Assembly (NCBI GenBank): GCA_963781265.1
Contig: CAWAFH010000018.1
Span: 496,001 to 560,000 of the forward strand
Source of the DNA: WHSW01 sp963781265
GTDB taxonomy: Bacteria; Actinomycetota; Thermoleophilia; Solirubrobacterales; 70-9
Length of the DNA: 64,000 bases
Direction of reading: 5' to 3'
Of this stretch, positions 22,172 through 29,997 are shown piece after piece. The notes under the pieces were generated by a model that saw nothing but the letters and a program-made list of their open reading frames with translations, was not told the DNA's origin and searched no databases. Positions within the stretch are counted from its first letter, which is position 1. The number at the start of each line of letters is the position of its first letter. The position numbers and the translations under genes are program-made.

Positions 22172-23067
22172 CCCGGCCCCGGATCGCTCTCGGCGAACGC
22201 GCGGGCGCGCTCCTCCTCGATCGAGCCGGTCTCGTGAAACTCGAACCGCAGCGCGTTGATCACCGCCCCGGCGAGCAGGGCCAGGCTGACCAGGTAGAAC
22301 CACAGGAGGGCGACGAGGATGAACCCGAGCGCGCCGCCGAGCTCGTCGATCGACGACTGGCCGAGGTAGAACGGAAAGATCGCGTTTGCGAGCGCCGTCG
22401 TCACGGTCACGAACAGCGCGCCCGGCCAGACGCCGCGCCACGGCACGTGGCCCTTCGGGACGACGTAGTAGATCAGCGCGCAGACCCCGAACGTGAGCAC
22501 CAGCGCGACGCTCAACACCGCGACGCTCCGCACCCCGGCGAACTCGTCGAGGCCGAACGGCAGGTTGTCGGCGCTCGAGGCGAGCACCCCCTCGGCCACC
22601 GGGACGACGACGCTCGCCGCGAGGAAGAGGATGACCACGACGAGCATCACCAGGGCGAAGCGCTTCTGCTCGACCCAGCCACGGCACTCCACGTGGTAGA
22701 TGCGACAGAAGGCGGTGTCCATCGCGCCCCAGAACGACGCCCCGATCCAGATCGCGCCGACCGCGGCAACCACGCCGATCGTGGTCGAGCTGTCGCGGAT
22801 CCGGTCGACGACCGTGGCCAGGGAGTTCTGCTCCGCCGCCGGGAAGATGCTCTGCAGGTCGCGCAGGACGCTCGCCTCGACGTCGGGGTTCTTGATCACC
22901 TGGCCGAAGATGAACAGGACCAAGAGCGCGAACGGAAACAGGGCGAGCGCGAGGTTGTAGGCGACCATCGCGGAGAGGCCGGTGATGTTCTCGCGATAGG
23001 CGCGTTCCCAGAAGACGCGCAGAAACCGAGCCGAGCCGCGAGCCGAGGCGGCCCCCGCCCCCCGCAC
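22168..23067 (-). CDS. YihY/BrkB-family inner-membrane protein
   Basis: 299 residues. It has the family opening 'FLRVFWERAYRENITGLSAMVAYNLALALFPF', where the N-x(n)-A-Y-x(3)-L-A-L-F-P motif is diagnostic. Around six transmembrane helices follow, with YYVVPKGHVPWRGVWPGALFVT and 'FYLGQSSIDELGGALGFILVALLWFYL' (helices 5-6). Once called ribonuclease BN, the family is now of unknown membrane function. GTG 23067 begins two nucleotides after the stop of the upstream gene (TGA-CC-GTG), which indicates translational coupling. Confidence 0.9.
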   Translation of the reverse strand: MRGAGAASARGSARFLRVFWERAYRENITGLSAMVAYNLALALFPFALLVLFIFGQVIKNPDVEASVLRDLQSIFPAAEQNSLATVVDRIRDSSTTIGVVAAVGAIWIGASFWGAMDTAFCRIYHVECRGWVEQKRFALVMLVVVILFLAASVVVPVAEGVLASSADNLPFGLDEFAGVRSVAVLSVALVLTFGVCALIYYVVPKGHVPWRGVWPGALFVTVTTALANAIFPFYLGQSSIDELGGALGFILVALLWFYLVSLALLAGAVINALRFEFHETGSIEEERARAFAESDPGPG

Positions 23068-23069
23068 GG

Positions 23070-23459
23070 TCAGCTTCGCTCCGAGTTCCCCCGCAGGGCC
23101 TCGAGCGCGCGATTGGCGAGCTTGACGCCGAGCGTCGCGGCCTCGGCGGCCGCGGCGACTCCGGCCCAGGCGATGTCCTCCAATCCGCCGCGTTCCTCGG
23201 GGACCGGCTCGGGGCGCCGGCGCGGCTCCGCCTCGGGCGGCTCGGGCGGGGGCTTCGGCGCGGCGCGCGGCTTCGGCTTCGGCTTGGCCGGCGCGGCCTT
23301 CTGCTTGGTCGCCTTGGGGTTCGCGGCGCCCGGCTTGGCGGCGGCCCGCTTGCCGCGGTCGCGGCGCGGGCTGCGCGTCCCGGGCCGCGACCCGGGCAGG
23401 TTGCCGAACACGCCGCCCTGCTGCGGCGCGCCCTCGGCCTCGGCGTCGTCCTCGCTCAT
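23070..23459 (-). CDS. Basic Pro/Ala/Lys-rich hypothetical protein
   Basis: 129 residues. It is low-complexity: an acidic start, then a long Lys/Pro/Ala/Arg region reminiscent of histone-H1-like tails (repeated AKPK, APKPPPEPP), then a short C-terminal amphipathic part DIAWAGVAAAAEAATLGVKL. The C-terminal segment resembles the ends of small proteins paired with BrkB genes. The basic tail might bind nucleic acid or acidic lipids, but this is inference. ATG 23459 was chosen; AGGGG lies 2 nt upstream. It forms an operon with the BrkB gene. Confidence 0.6.
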   Translation of the reverse strand: MSEDDAEAEGAPQQGGVFGNLPGSRPGTRSPRRDRGKRAAAKPGAANPKATKQKAAPAKPKPKPRAAPKPPPEPPEAEPRRRPEPVPEERGGLEDIAWAGVAAAAEAATLGVKLANRALEALRGNSERS

Positions 23460-23464
23460 GGCCC

Positions 23465-23653
23465 CTATTCCAGCGCGATCGCCCGATCGGCGCGTTGTGC
23501 TTCGGCGTAACCGCAGCCGGGCAGCGGTGTTGCATCTCGCCCGGGGCCCGTACGCCGGCCTGCAGCGCCGCGAAACCGCCCGCAAGCCACGCACCATCCG
23601 TTGACTTCAAAAAGCCGCCGACTACACTTCGGACACGATTTGAGGCTCGCCAT
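23465..23653 (-). CDS. Possible tiny zinc-ribbon protein
   Basis: A 62-residue frame that reads SCPKCSRRLFEVNGWCVACG near its start, with two C-x2-C knuckles 10 residues apart, as in zinc ribbons. The rest is unstructured and basic. Against it: the 5' half lies over the rpoD promoter, no ribosome-binding site is seen, and the tail shows no constraint. It may be a chance frame. Confidence 0.3.
   Translation of the reverse strand: MASLKSCPKCSRRLFEVNGWCVACGRFRGAAGRRTGPGRDATPLPGCGYAEAQRADRAIALE
23601..23628 (+). promoter_or_regulatory. Sigma70-type promoter upstream of the principal sigma gene
   Basis: TTGACT (23601-23606), 16-bp spacer, TACACT (23623-23628). It is the clearest -35/-10 pair of housekeeping type near this gene. 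It would give a ~177-nt 5' leader before ATG 23813. Confidence 0.7.
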
Positions 23654-23812
23654 GGCGCATCAGGATCCGGGCAACGGCAGGGACCCGAGGCCAGGAATCT
23701 CGACGAACGACGGGCATCAGACCGCGCGACTATCGCCGCCGAACCCGGTTCGGATAGACGTAGCAGAAAGCACTTTCGGACAACTGACGAGGAAGGAAGT
23801 CGTAGCCAAGCG

Positions 23813-24916
23813 ATGCTGATCACCGAACTTCAGGAGCTGGAAGAGGTCAAGAACCTCGTCGCCAAGGGCCAGGCCGTGGGCGTCGTCGCCTTCGGAGAGG
23901 TCGCGCAGGCGCTGGCCGAGGTCGAGGTCGACGAGGGGGACATCGAAGAGCTCTACGGCTACCTCGAGGGCCAGGGCGTCGAGATGGTCGATGACGTCGA
24001 TCCGGCCCAGACCTCGTCGCCCGACACCGAGCGCGCCGAGCCGAAGCGTGGCAAGCGCCGCAAGTCCGCGGCCCTGGACCTGAAGCCGGACATGACCACG
24101 GACTCGCTGCAGCTGTTCCTCAAGGACATCGGCAAGGTTCGCCTGCTGACCGCGCAGGAGGAGGTCGACCTGGCGAAGCGGATCGAGCGCGGCGACCTCG
24201 ACGCGAAGCAGAAGATGGTCGAGTCCAACCTCCGCCTGGTCGTCTCGATCGCCAAGAACTACCGCAACCAGGGGCTGCCGTTCCTCGACCTGATCCAGGA
24301 GGGCACCCTCGGCCTGGTTCGCGCCGCCGAGAAGTTCGACTACCGCAAGGGCTTCAAGTTCTCCACCTACGCGACCTGGTGGATCCGCCAGGCGATCGCC
24401 CGCGCGCTCGCCGACAAGGCGCGGACGATCCGGATCCCGGTGCACGTGGTCGAGAAGCTCAACAAGATCGGCCGCGCGGAGCGCAAGCTCGTCACCGAGC
24501 TCGGCCGCGAGCCGACCCCGGACGAGATCGCCGAGGTCACCGGCATCGACCCCGAGGAGGTCGACCAGATCAAGCGCTCGGCGCAGGCTCCGGTCTCGCT
24601 CGAGAAGCCGGTCGGCGACGAGGAGGAGTCGGAGTTCGGGCAGTTCATCGCCGACGAGAAGGCCGAGTCGCCCTTCGAGCGCGCCGCCGACCTGCTCACC
24701 AAGGAGGCGCTGCGCGAGGCGCTCGAGAACCTCTCCTACCGCGAGCGCCGCGTGCTCGAGCTTCGCTACGGGCTCGGCGGCGAGCACCCGCGCACCCTCG
24801 ACGAGGTCGGGCGCACGTTCAACGTCACCCGCGAGCGCATCCGCCAGATCGAGAACCAGTCGCTGAAGAAGCTGCAGTCGCTGGCCGAGGCCCAGAAGCT
24901 CCGCGAGGTCGCCTAG
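23813..24916 (+). CDS. rpoD: Principal RNA polymerase sigma factor (RpoD/SigA type)
   Basis: 367 residues. Region 1.1-like N-terminus ('GVVAFGEVAQALAEVEVDEGDIEELYGYLE', residues ~20-55), region 1.2 SLQLFLKDIGKVRLLTAQEE, region 2 'NLRLVVSIAKNYRNQGLPFLDLIQEGTLGL' and FDYRKGFKFSTYATWWIRQAI, region 3 VHVVEKLNKIGRAERKL, and region 4 'ERRVLELRYGLGGEHPRTLDEVG' with the helix-turn-helix VTRERIRQIE. Presence of region 1.1 and all core regions indicates the housekeeping sigma factor. ATG 23813 is preceded by AGGAAGGAAG ~12-20 nt upstream. Transcription is probably from TTGACT-N16-TACACT at 23601-23628. Confidence 0.95.
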   Translation: MLITELQELEEVKNLVAKGQAVGVVAFGEVAQALAEVEVDEGDIEELYGYLEGQGVEMVDDVDPAQTSSPDTERAEPKRGKRRKSAALDLKPDMTTDSLQLFLKDIGKVRLLTAQEEVDLAKRIERGDLDAKQKMVESNLRLVVSIAKNYRNQGLPFLDLIQEGTLGLVRAAEKFDYRKGFKFSTYATWWIRQAIARALADKARTIRIPVHVVEKLNKIGRAERKLVTELGREPTPDEIAEVTGIDPEEVDQIKRSAQAPVSLEKPVGDEEESEFGQFIADEKAESPFERAADLLTKEALREALENLSYRERRVLELRYGLGGEHPRTLDEVGRTFNVTRERIRQIENQSLKKLQSLAEAQKLREVA

Positions 24917-24926
24917 CGCGACCGGA

Positions 24927-26654
24927 ATGAGGGGGCCAGGCCAGGGAGGGCCGCGGCGGATCTCGGTGGCGATCGTCGCCGTCGCGCTGCTCGCCGCGAT
25001 CGGCGCCGCGCCGGCGGGCGCGGCCCAGCGCGATGACCCGGTCGTCGTCACCGGCGGCTCGCTGAGCCCGCTGCTCGGTTCCGTGCCGGGTCGCGTCGTC
25101 GCCTTCTCGTACGACTCGGCGGGCGAACGCTGGACGCAGATCCCGGTCCAGGTCGACGAGCGCAAGTTCGTCGACTTCGGTTCCCAGCCCGGCTCCAACG
25201 CCACGCCCGGAACCGAGGGGACCGTCTACGGCACCGCCGCGATCGGCCACGGTGCGCTCCAGTACGCGGATCCCGCGACCTGGGTCGGGCCCGACTCCGA
25301 CCCGGCCCTCGACGCCGACGACGAGCTCGCGCTGATGTCGGGCGACGCGGGCGACCGAGCCGACGACGCGTTCGAGCTCCCGGACGGGGTCGAACCCGGC
25401 CGGGCGACGGAGCTGCGCATCGGCGATCCGCTCGGCGGCGCGACCCGGTACGCGTATCTCTTCACGTCCGACGGGAGCCTCGCTCCGGGCGCGGACCGCG
25501 ACTATGTCGATTACGACTTCCAGCTCGCGAGCGGGGACTACCGCTCGACCTACCGCCGGGCCACCGGCCCGAACCCCGAGACCTCGCGGATTCACGCGGC
25601 CGACTACGAGGCCGGCTTCTCGGATCGCTGGTTCTTCGACCGGCTCGCGATCGGCGGGGCCGCCGAGATCCTCGACGGGTTCAAGTTCAGCTTCGGTCCC
25701 TCGACCTGCGGGCGCAGCGAGGCGACCTTCAACGGGGCCACGGACAACTACGGGATGACCGTCTCCGGCGAGGGCGCGTTCGTCGCCAACCTCGACGGCC
25801 CCGTGCGCGCGATCCGCGCCTACGTCGGCGCCAACAGCGGTCCGCTCACCGAGCGCACCCATACCTTCTATCGCGACCGCTACACGATCGTCACCGACCT
25901 CCGCGTCCATCCGGTTGGCGGGCCGCTGACCTATCACGACCTCTCCGCCGCAGGCATCGGGATGACCTATCTGAACTCGGCCAACCGGGACGGCGTCACC
26001 GTCGACGGCAACCCGGAGTCGATCAACCCGGCGCCGGTCTCGTGGAGCGCCTGGACCGGCTCGCAGGGCTCGCTCGTCTCGGCCGATCGGATCGAGTCCT
26101 CGTTCAAGGACTCGCTGATGGCCGGCGCGAGCACCTGGTATCTCGATGACGCGACCCCGTCGCCGTTCGTCCAGTGCTGGGGCGACATGCAGGCCTACGG
26201 GCAGGCGGGCACGATGTCGACCGCGTCGATGCCGAACACGGACCCGCGCAGCACGCCGACCGCGACGCTGAAGACGACGACCACCGACGTGATCCGCCCA
26301 CCCGGGGTCACGGCCGCCGCCGCGGACCGGATCTCGTCCGAGATCGACCAGCCGCCGACCACCGAGGCGACCCGGTTCGACCTCACCGCTGACACCAAAG
26401 CCCCGAAGACCCGGATCGTCGCCCGGCCGAAGAACTCGATCGAGCGCTCCCGGGCCCGCTACCGCTTCGCCTCGAGCGAGTCGCGCAGCGAGTTCGAGTG
26501 CCGCCTCGACCACGCCAAGTGGCGCGCCTGCAAGCCGAAGACGGTGGTCCGCAGGCTCAGCGGCGGCCCGCACCGGATGCGGGTGAGGGCGATCGACCGC
26601 GCCGGCAACGCCGACCGCAGCCCGGCGGCCGACCGCTTCCGCGTCGACCGCTGA
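24927..26654 (+). CDS. Large secreted protein, unknown function
   Basis: 575 residues. The signal peptide is ISVAIVAVALLAAIGAAPAGA (AxA cleavage). The mature chain is rich in Asp, Gly, Thr and aromatic residues. It begins with a beta-rich segment ('VVVTGGSLSPLLGSVPGRVV', IPVQVDERKFVDFG), and the central part is of unknown fold. The C-terminal ~90 residues contain 'FECRLDHAKWRACKPKTVVR', the Cys-containing Ig-like module (S-F-E-C-R-L-D-x(3)-W-x-x-C) that recurs in extracellular proteins of deep actinobacteria. It starts 11 nt after the sigma-factor stop, but its role is probably unrelated. No enzymatic motif was seen. Confidence 0.75.
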   Translation: MRGPGQGGPRRISVAIVAVALLAAIGAAPAGAAQRDDPVVVTGGSLSPLLGSVPGRVVAFSYDSAGERWTQIPVQVDERKFVDFGSQPGSNATPGTEGTVYGTAAIGHGALQYADPATWVGPDSDPALDADDELALMSGDAGDRADDAFELPDGVEPGRATELRIGDPLGGATRYAYLFTSDGSLAPGADRDYVDYDFQLASGDYRSTYRRATGPNPETSRIHAADYEAGFSDRWFFDRLAIGGAAEILDGFKFSFGPSTCGRSEATFNGATDNYGMTVSGEGAFVANLDGPVRAIRAYVGANSGPLTERTHTFYRDRYTIVTDLRVHPVGGPLTYHDLSAAGIGMTYLNSANRDGVTVDGNPESINPAPVSWSAWTGSQGSLVSADRIESSFKDSLMAGASTWYLDDATPSPFVQCWGDMQAYGQAGTMSTASMPNTDPRSTPTATLKTTTTDVIRPPGVTAAAADRISSEIDQPPTTEATRFDLTADTKAPKTRIVARPKNSIERSRARYRFASSESRSEFECRLDHAKWRACKPKTVVRRLSGGPHRMRVRAIDRAGNADRSPAADRFRVDR

Positions 26655-26680
26655 GCCGCGTCGCTACCGTTCGGCGGACC

Positions 26681-28297
26681 TTGGCGGGGACGCGGAAATC
26701 GATGCCGCTCGCGGCGCTTGCGGCGCTGACCGCGATCGCGGCCGGCGTCGCATCCGGCGGGCCGGCGGCGCGGGCCGTCGAGCCGGTGCCGCCGAACGTG
26801 GTCGTGATCATGAGCGACGACCAGGCGCCGGGGATGATGAAGGCGCTTCCGAACGTCCGCCGCGATCTCGCCGCCCGGGGGACGACCTTCGAGAACGCCT
26901 TCGCCAGCTATCCGCTCTGCTGCCCCGCGCGCGCCACGCTGCTCACCGGCGAGTACGCGCACAACCACGGCACCCTCGGCAACAATCGCCGCAGCGGTGG
27001 CGGCTATCAGGCGCTGATCGACCCCGACCGGACCCTGGCGCCCTGGCTGCAGTCCTCCGGCTACGCGACGGGCTTCGCCGGCAAGTGGCTGAACGGGCTG
27101 CGCACCCCACACCGGGCGCCGCCCGGCTGGGACCAGTGGTCGGCGCTGATCGGCGAGGGCGGCGACGGGCTCTCGTCGTATTACGACTTCAATCTGTTCG
27201 AGCCGGACGGGACCCCGCGCCACTACGGCACCGCGACCGCGGACTACCAGACCGACGTGCTCACCCGTGACTACGCGCTCCCGTTCATCGACGCCGGGGT
27301 CGTCGACCCGAGGCCGTTCTTCCTCTGGCTCTCCTACCACCCGCCGCACTTCGGGCTCGGTCGCAACGACGCCGCCGGGCGGCGCTGCTCGGATGGCCCG
27401 CCCACCGCGCGCGCCAGCAAGCAGAGCGCGATCCCGCCGGCGCGCTACGCGCGCCTCTACAGCCAGGCGCGGGTGCCGCGCCCGCCCTCGTTCGACGAGC
27501 GCGACGTCGCCGACAAGCCGAAGCTGGTCCGGCGCCACCCCCGCCTGTCGCCCGAGGAGCTGGCGACGGTCGAGCGCGACTACCGCTGCGGGCTCGCGGC
27601 GCTGCGGGCGCTGGACGATGGCGTCGGCGAGATCGTCGACCGGTTGCGCGCGACCGGCCAGCTGTCGAACACGGTGATCGTCTTTCTCGCCGACCAGGGT
27701 GTGATGGCCGGCGAGCACCGGATCAAGCGCGGCAAGAACATTCCCTACGAGGAGGCGATCAAGATCCCGCTGTTGATCCGCGGCCCCGGGGTCGCGGCCG
27801 GCCGCGAGATCGCCGAGCCGGTCTCCAACGCCGACCTCGCCCCGACGATCCTCAACCTCGCCGGAGCGACGATCCCGGCAGAGCTCGCGCGCCCGATCGA
27901 CGGGATCTCGCAGGCGGCGACCTTGGCCGGGGCGACGCCGGTGCCGGGCCGGGTGGTGCCGATCGAGGGGCGCGACAACGTCTCGGGCTCGCGGCGCGGG
28001 TACAAGGTTCGGTCCTACGTCGGCGTGCGGACCGCCCGTTACGCCTACTTCGAGTATCGGCGCGCCAACTACGAGTCGCGCAGCCAGGGGATCTCGGCCG
28101 CGATCGGGGCCGGACGGACGACCGAGGTCGAGCTCTACGACCTCGCCCGCGATCCCTACGAGCTGCGCAACGTGGCCCGCGAGCGCCGCTACCGGGCCCC
28201 CCGCGCCGTGCTCGCCGAGCTCACCGCGAGGCTCGAACGCTGCTCGGGCGCGGCGTGCGTGGTCTCGGCGAGCCCGCCGGCGCCGACCGCTCGCTGA
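26681..28297 (+). CDS. Secreted sulfatase (arylsulfatase-like)
   Basis: About 538 residues. Alkaline-phosphatase superfamily: the metal site opens with 'NVVVIMSDDQAPGMMKALPN'; the formylglycine motif C-x-P-x-R is CCPARATLLTGEY; 'GFAGKWLNG', 'FFLWLSYHPPHFG' and VFLADQGVMAGEHRIKRGK (metal Asp/Gln and Lys) follow. It hydrolyses sulfate esters; the substrate is unknown. The TTG at 26681 was preferred because it gives a signal peptide with a basic n-region (AGTRKSMPLAALAALTAIAA) and a TACCGT box lies 10 nt upstream. ATG 26702 is the alternative. A maturase (FGE) gene is not in the window; EgtB at 14085 has the related fold but not that role. Confidence 0.88.
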   Translation: MAGTRKSMPLAALAALTAIAAGVASGGPAARAVEPVPPNVVVIMSDDQAPGMMKALPNVRRDLAARGTTFENAFASYPLCCPARATLLTGEYAHNHGTLGNNRRSGGGYQALIDPDRTLAPWLQSSGYATGFAGKWLNGLRTPHRAPPGWDQWSALIGEGGDGLSSYYDFNLFEPDGTPRHYGTATADYQTDVLTRDYALPFIDAGVVDPRPFFLWLSYHPPHFGLGRNDAAGRRCSDGPPTARASKQSAIPPARYARLYSQARVPRPPSFDERDVADKPKLVRRHPRLSPEELATVERDYRCGLAALRALDDGVGEIVDRLRATGQLSNTVIVFLADQGVMAGEHRIKRGKNIPYEEAIKIPLLIRGPGVAAGREIAEPVSNADLAPTILNLAGATIPAELARPIDGISQAATLAGATPVPGRVVPIEGRDNVSGSRRGYKVRSYVGVRTARYAYFEYRRANYESRSQGISAAIGAGRTTEVELYDLARDPYELRNVARERRYRAPRAVLAELTARLERCSGAACVVSASPPAPTAR

Positions 28298-28349
28298 GCC
28301 GGGCCGCTGCGGGGCTCAAGCCGCGCGCTCGCGCGCCGATAGAGGGGTG

Positions 28350-29507
28350 ATGTTCGACATCGATGCAGCCCTGCGTACCGTGGTCGAGAGCGAGGGCTCC
28401 GACCTCCACGTGAAGGTCCCGTCGCCGCCGATGATCCGGGTTCACGGCGAGCTCAGCCCGATTCCCGACAGCGAGGAGCTGAAGCCCGAGGACACCGAGG
28501 CCGCGCTCCGGCAGATCGCCACCGACCAGTCGATCCTCGAGGGCTTCGACGAGGTCGGCGAGGCCGACTTCTCCTACTCGATCCCCGGCCTCTCCCGCTT
28601 CCGCGTCAACGCCTTTCGCCAGCGCGGCTCGGTCGCGATCGTCTGCCGCGCGATCCCCTTCCAGGTCCGCACGATCGACGACCTCGGCCTGCCGGCGGCG
28701 ATCCGCTCGCTGGCCGACGAGCCGCGCGGGATCATCCTGCTCACCGGGACGACCGGCTCGGGCAAGTCGACGACGCTCGCGGCGATGGTCGACCACATCA
28801 ACGCCTCGCGCTCTCGCAACATCATCACGCTCGAGGACCCGATCGAGTACCTGCACCGCGACAAGCGCTCGATCATCAGCCAGCGCGAGGTCGGCATGGA
28901 CACCGAGAGCTTCGGCCGCGCGATGCGCCGCATCCTGCGCCAGGACCCCGACGTGATCCTGATCGGTGAGATGCGCGACGAGGAGACGGTCCGCACGGCG
29001 CTCTCGGCGGCGGAGACCGGGCACCTCGTGCTCTCGACCCTGCACACCCTCGACGCGACCGAGACGATCAACCGGATCATCGACTTCTTCCCGCCCCACC
29101 TGCAGCAGCAGGCCCGGGTGATGCTCGCGGCTACGTTGCGCGGAGTCGTCGGCCAGCGGCTCGTGAAGAGCGCCGCGGGCGGGAGTCGCGTGGCGATCTG
29201 CGAGGTGCTGGTCGCGACCGGCCGGGTCCAGGACCTGATCCTCAACCCGCAGGAGACGGGCCGCCTGACCGAGGTGATCTCGGAGGGGGAGTACTACGGC
29301 ATGCAGACCTTCGACCAGGCGCTGCTCGGTCACGTGCTGGCCGGGAACGTCGACCGCGAGGTCGCCTTCGAGGCCGCGTCGAGCGTGCACGACTTCAAGC
29401 TCATGCTCGACGCGCAGGGCCAGCGCGCGAGCGGCATCGAGCAGGTCATGGGGGATGCCCCCGAGGAGCCTGTCGAGCCCGCTCCCGCCAGCATGATCGG
29501 CCCCTGA
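28350..29507 (+). CDS. pilT: Type IV pilus retraction ATPase PilT
   Basis: 385 residues. N-terminal PAS-like domain 'GSDLHVKVPSPPMIRVHGEL', Walker A GTTGSGKSTT (~133-142), Asp box 'NIITLEDPIEYLHRDKRSII' and 'SQREVGMDTESF', Walker B VILIGEMRDEET, and the PilT-specific AIRSLADEPRG (before Walker A) and 'HTLDATETINRIIDFFPPHLQQQ'. PilT powers pilus depolymerisation and twitching. No other pil genes are adjacent. ATG 28350 was chosen, although GTG 28347 directly before it is equally possible; GAGGGG precedes it. Confidence 0.94.
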   Translation: MFDIDAALRTVVESEGSDLHVKVPSPPMIRVHGELSPIPDSEELKPEDTEAALRQIATDQSILEGFDEVGEADFSYSIPGLSRFRVNAFRQRGSVAIVCRAIPFQVRTIDDLGLPAAIRSLADEPRGIILLTGTTGSGKSTTLAAMVDHINASRSRNIITLEDPIEYLHRDKRSIISQREVGMDTESFGRAMRRILRQDPDVILIGEMRDEETVRTALSAAETGHLVLSTLHTLDATETINRIIDFFPPHLQQQARVMLAATLRGVVGQRLVKSAAGGSRVAICEVLVATGRVQDLILNPQETGRLTEVISEGEYYGMQTFDQALLGHVLAGNVDREVAFEAASSVHDFKLMLDAQGQRASGIEQVMGDAPEEPVEPAPASMIGP

Positions 29508-29538
29508 TCCGGCGCCCGCGAGCGTGGGCGAAACCCTG

Positions 29539-29576
29539 CTTCATTTCCTGAAGCGGTGGCTATACTCGGGTTCAGG
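29539..29576 (+). promoter_or_regulatory. Promoter with flanking inverted repeats (probable operator)
   Basis: Near-consensus -10 TATACT (29561-29566) lies between CCTGAA (29547-29552) and its complement TTCAGG (29571-29576). A second inverted repeat CTTCA-N5-TGAAG covers 29539-29553. It is a likely autoregulatory site for the HxlR protein encoded just downstream. Confidence 0.65.
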
Positions 29577-29617
29577 TCGCGTACGTCCCAACCGCTGTGC
29601 GCCGACCCCACGAGACG

Positions 29618-29929
29618 ATGAACGAGTCCCCCTGTCCAGTCGGTTGCTGCGCGGAGATCATCTCCGGCAAGTGGACCCTCTTGGTGATCCGCGACCTCGC
29701 GGAGTCCAACCGCCGCTTCTGCGAGCTCGAGCGCTCGCTCGAGGGGATCAGCCCGCGCACGCTGTCGCTGCGCCTGCGGGCCCTCGAGGAGTGCGAGATC
29801 GTCGAGCGTCACACATACCCGGAGGTCCCGCCGCGCGTCGAGTACGCGCTGACCGAGAAGGGCCGGGCGCTGGCGCCGCTGATCGACGAGATGCGCTCCT
29901 ACGGCGAGCGCTGGCTCGTCCCCGCCTGA
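29618..29929 (+). CDS. HxlR-family transcriptional regulator
   Basis: 103 residues. It is a winged helix of the HxlR (DUF24) family: 'ISGKWTLLVIRDLAESNRRFCELER' (family core G-K-W-T-L-L-x-x-R-D-L), 'ISPRTLSLRLRALEECEIVER' (recognition helix and wing) and 'YALTEKGRALAPLIDEM'. Three N-terminal cysteines (Cys6, Cys10, Cys11 in PCPVGCCAE) could make it thiol-responsive, as in other HxlR regulators; this is inference. ATG 29618 was selected; GTG 29597 gives a longer form. The promoter is flanked by inverted repeats, suggesting autoregulation. The target gene is not obvious. Confidence 0.88.
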   Translation: MNESPCPVGCCAEIISGKWTLLVIRDLAESNRRFCELERSLEGISPRTLSLRLRALEECEIVERHTYPEVPPRVEYALTEKGRALAPLIDEMRSYGERWLVPA

Positions 29930-29997
29930 CCGCCTCGCGCACCCTGCAAGCCCCCTTGCATTGAAGGAGGCCCTGCCGGCCGGGCGAAGCCTGAGCC

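Noticed and set aside
22171..23604. Continuation of the frame beginning at 21256 as one 782-residue protein
   Set aside because: Past ~21720 this frame loses homology and runs antisense to the BrkB gene; the genuine C-terminus is in the next frame and ends at 22171.
29945..29960. TGCAAG-CCCC-CTTGCA hairpin as a terminator after the HxlR gene
   Set aside because: The stem is only 6 bp with no T tract, so it is too weak to annotate as a terminator.
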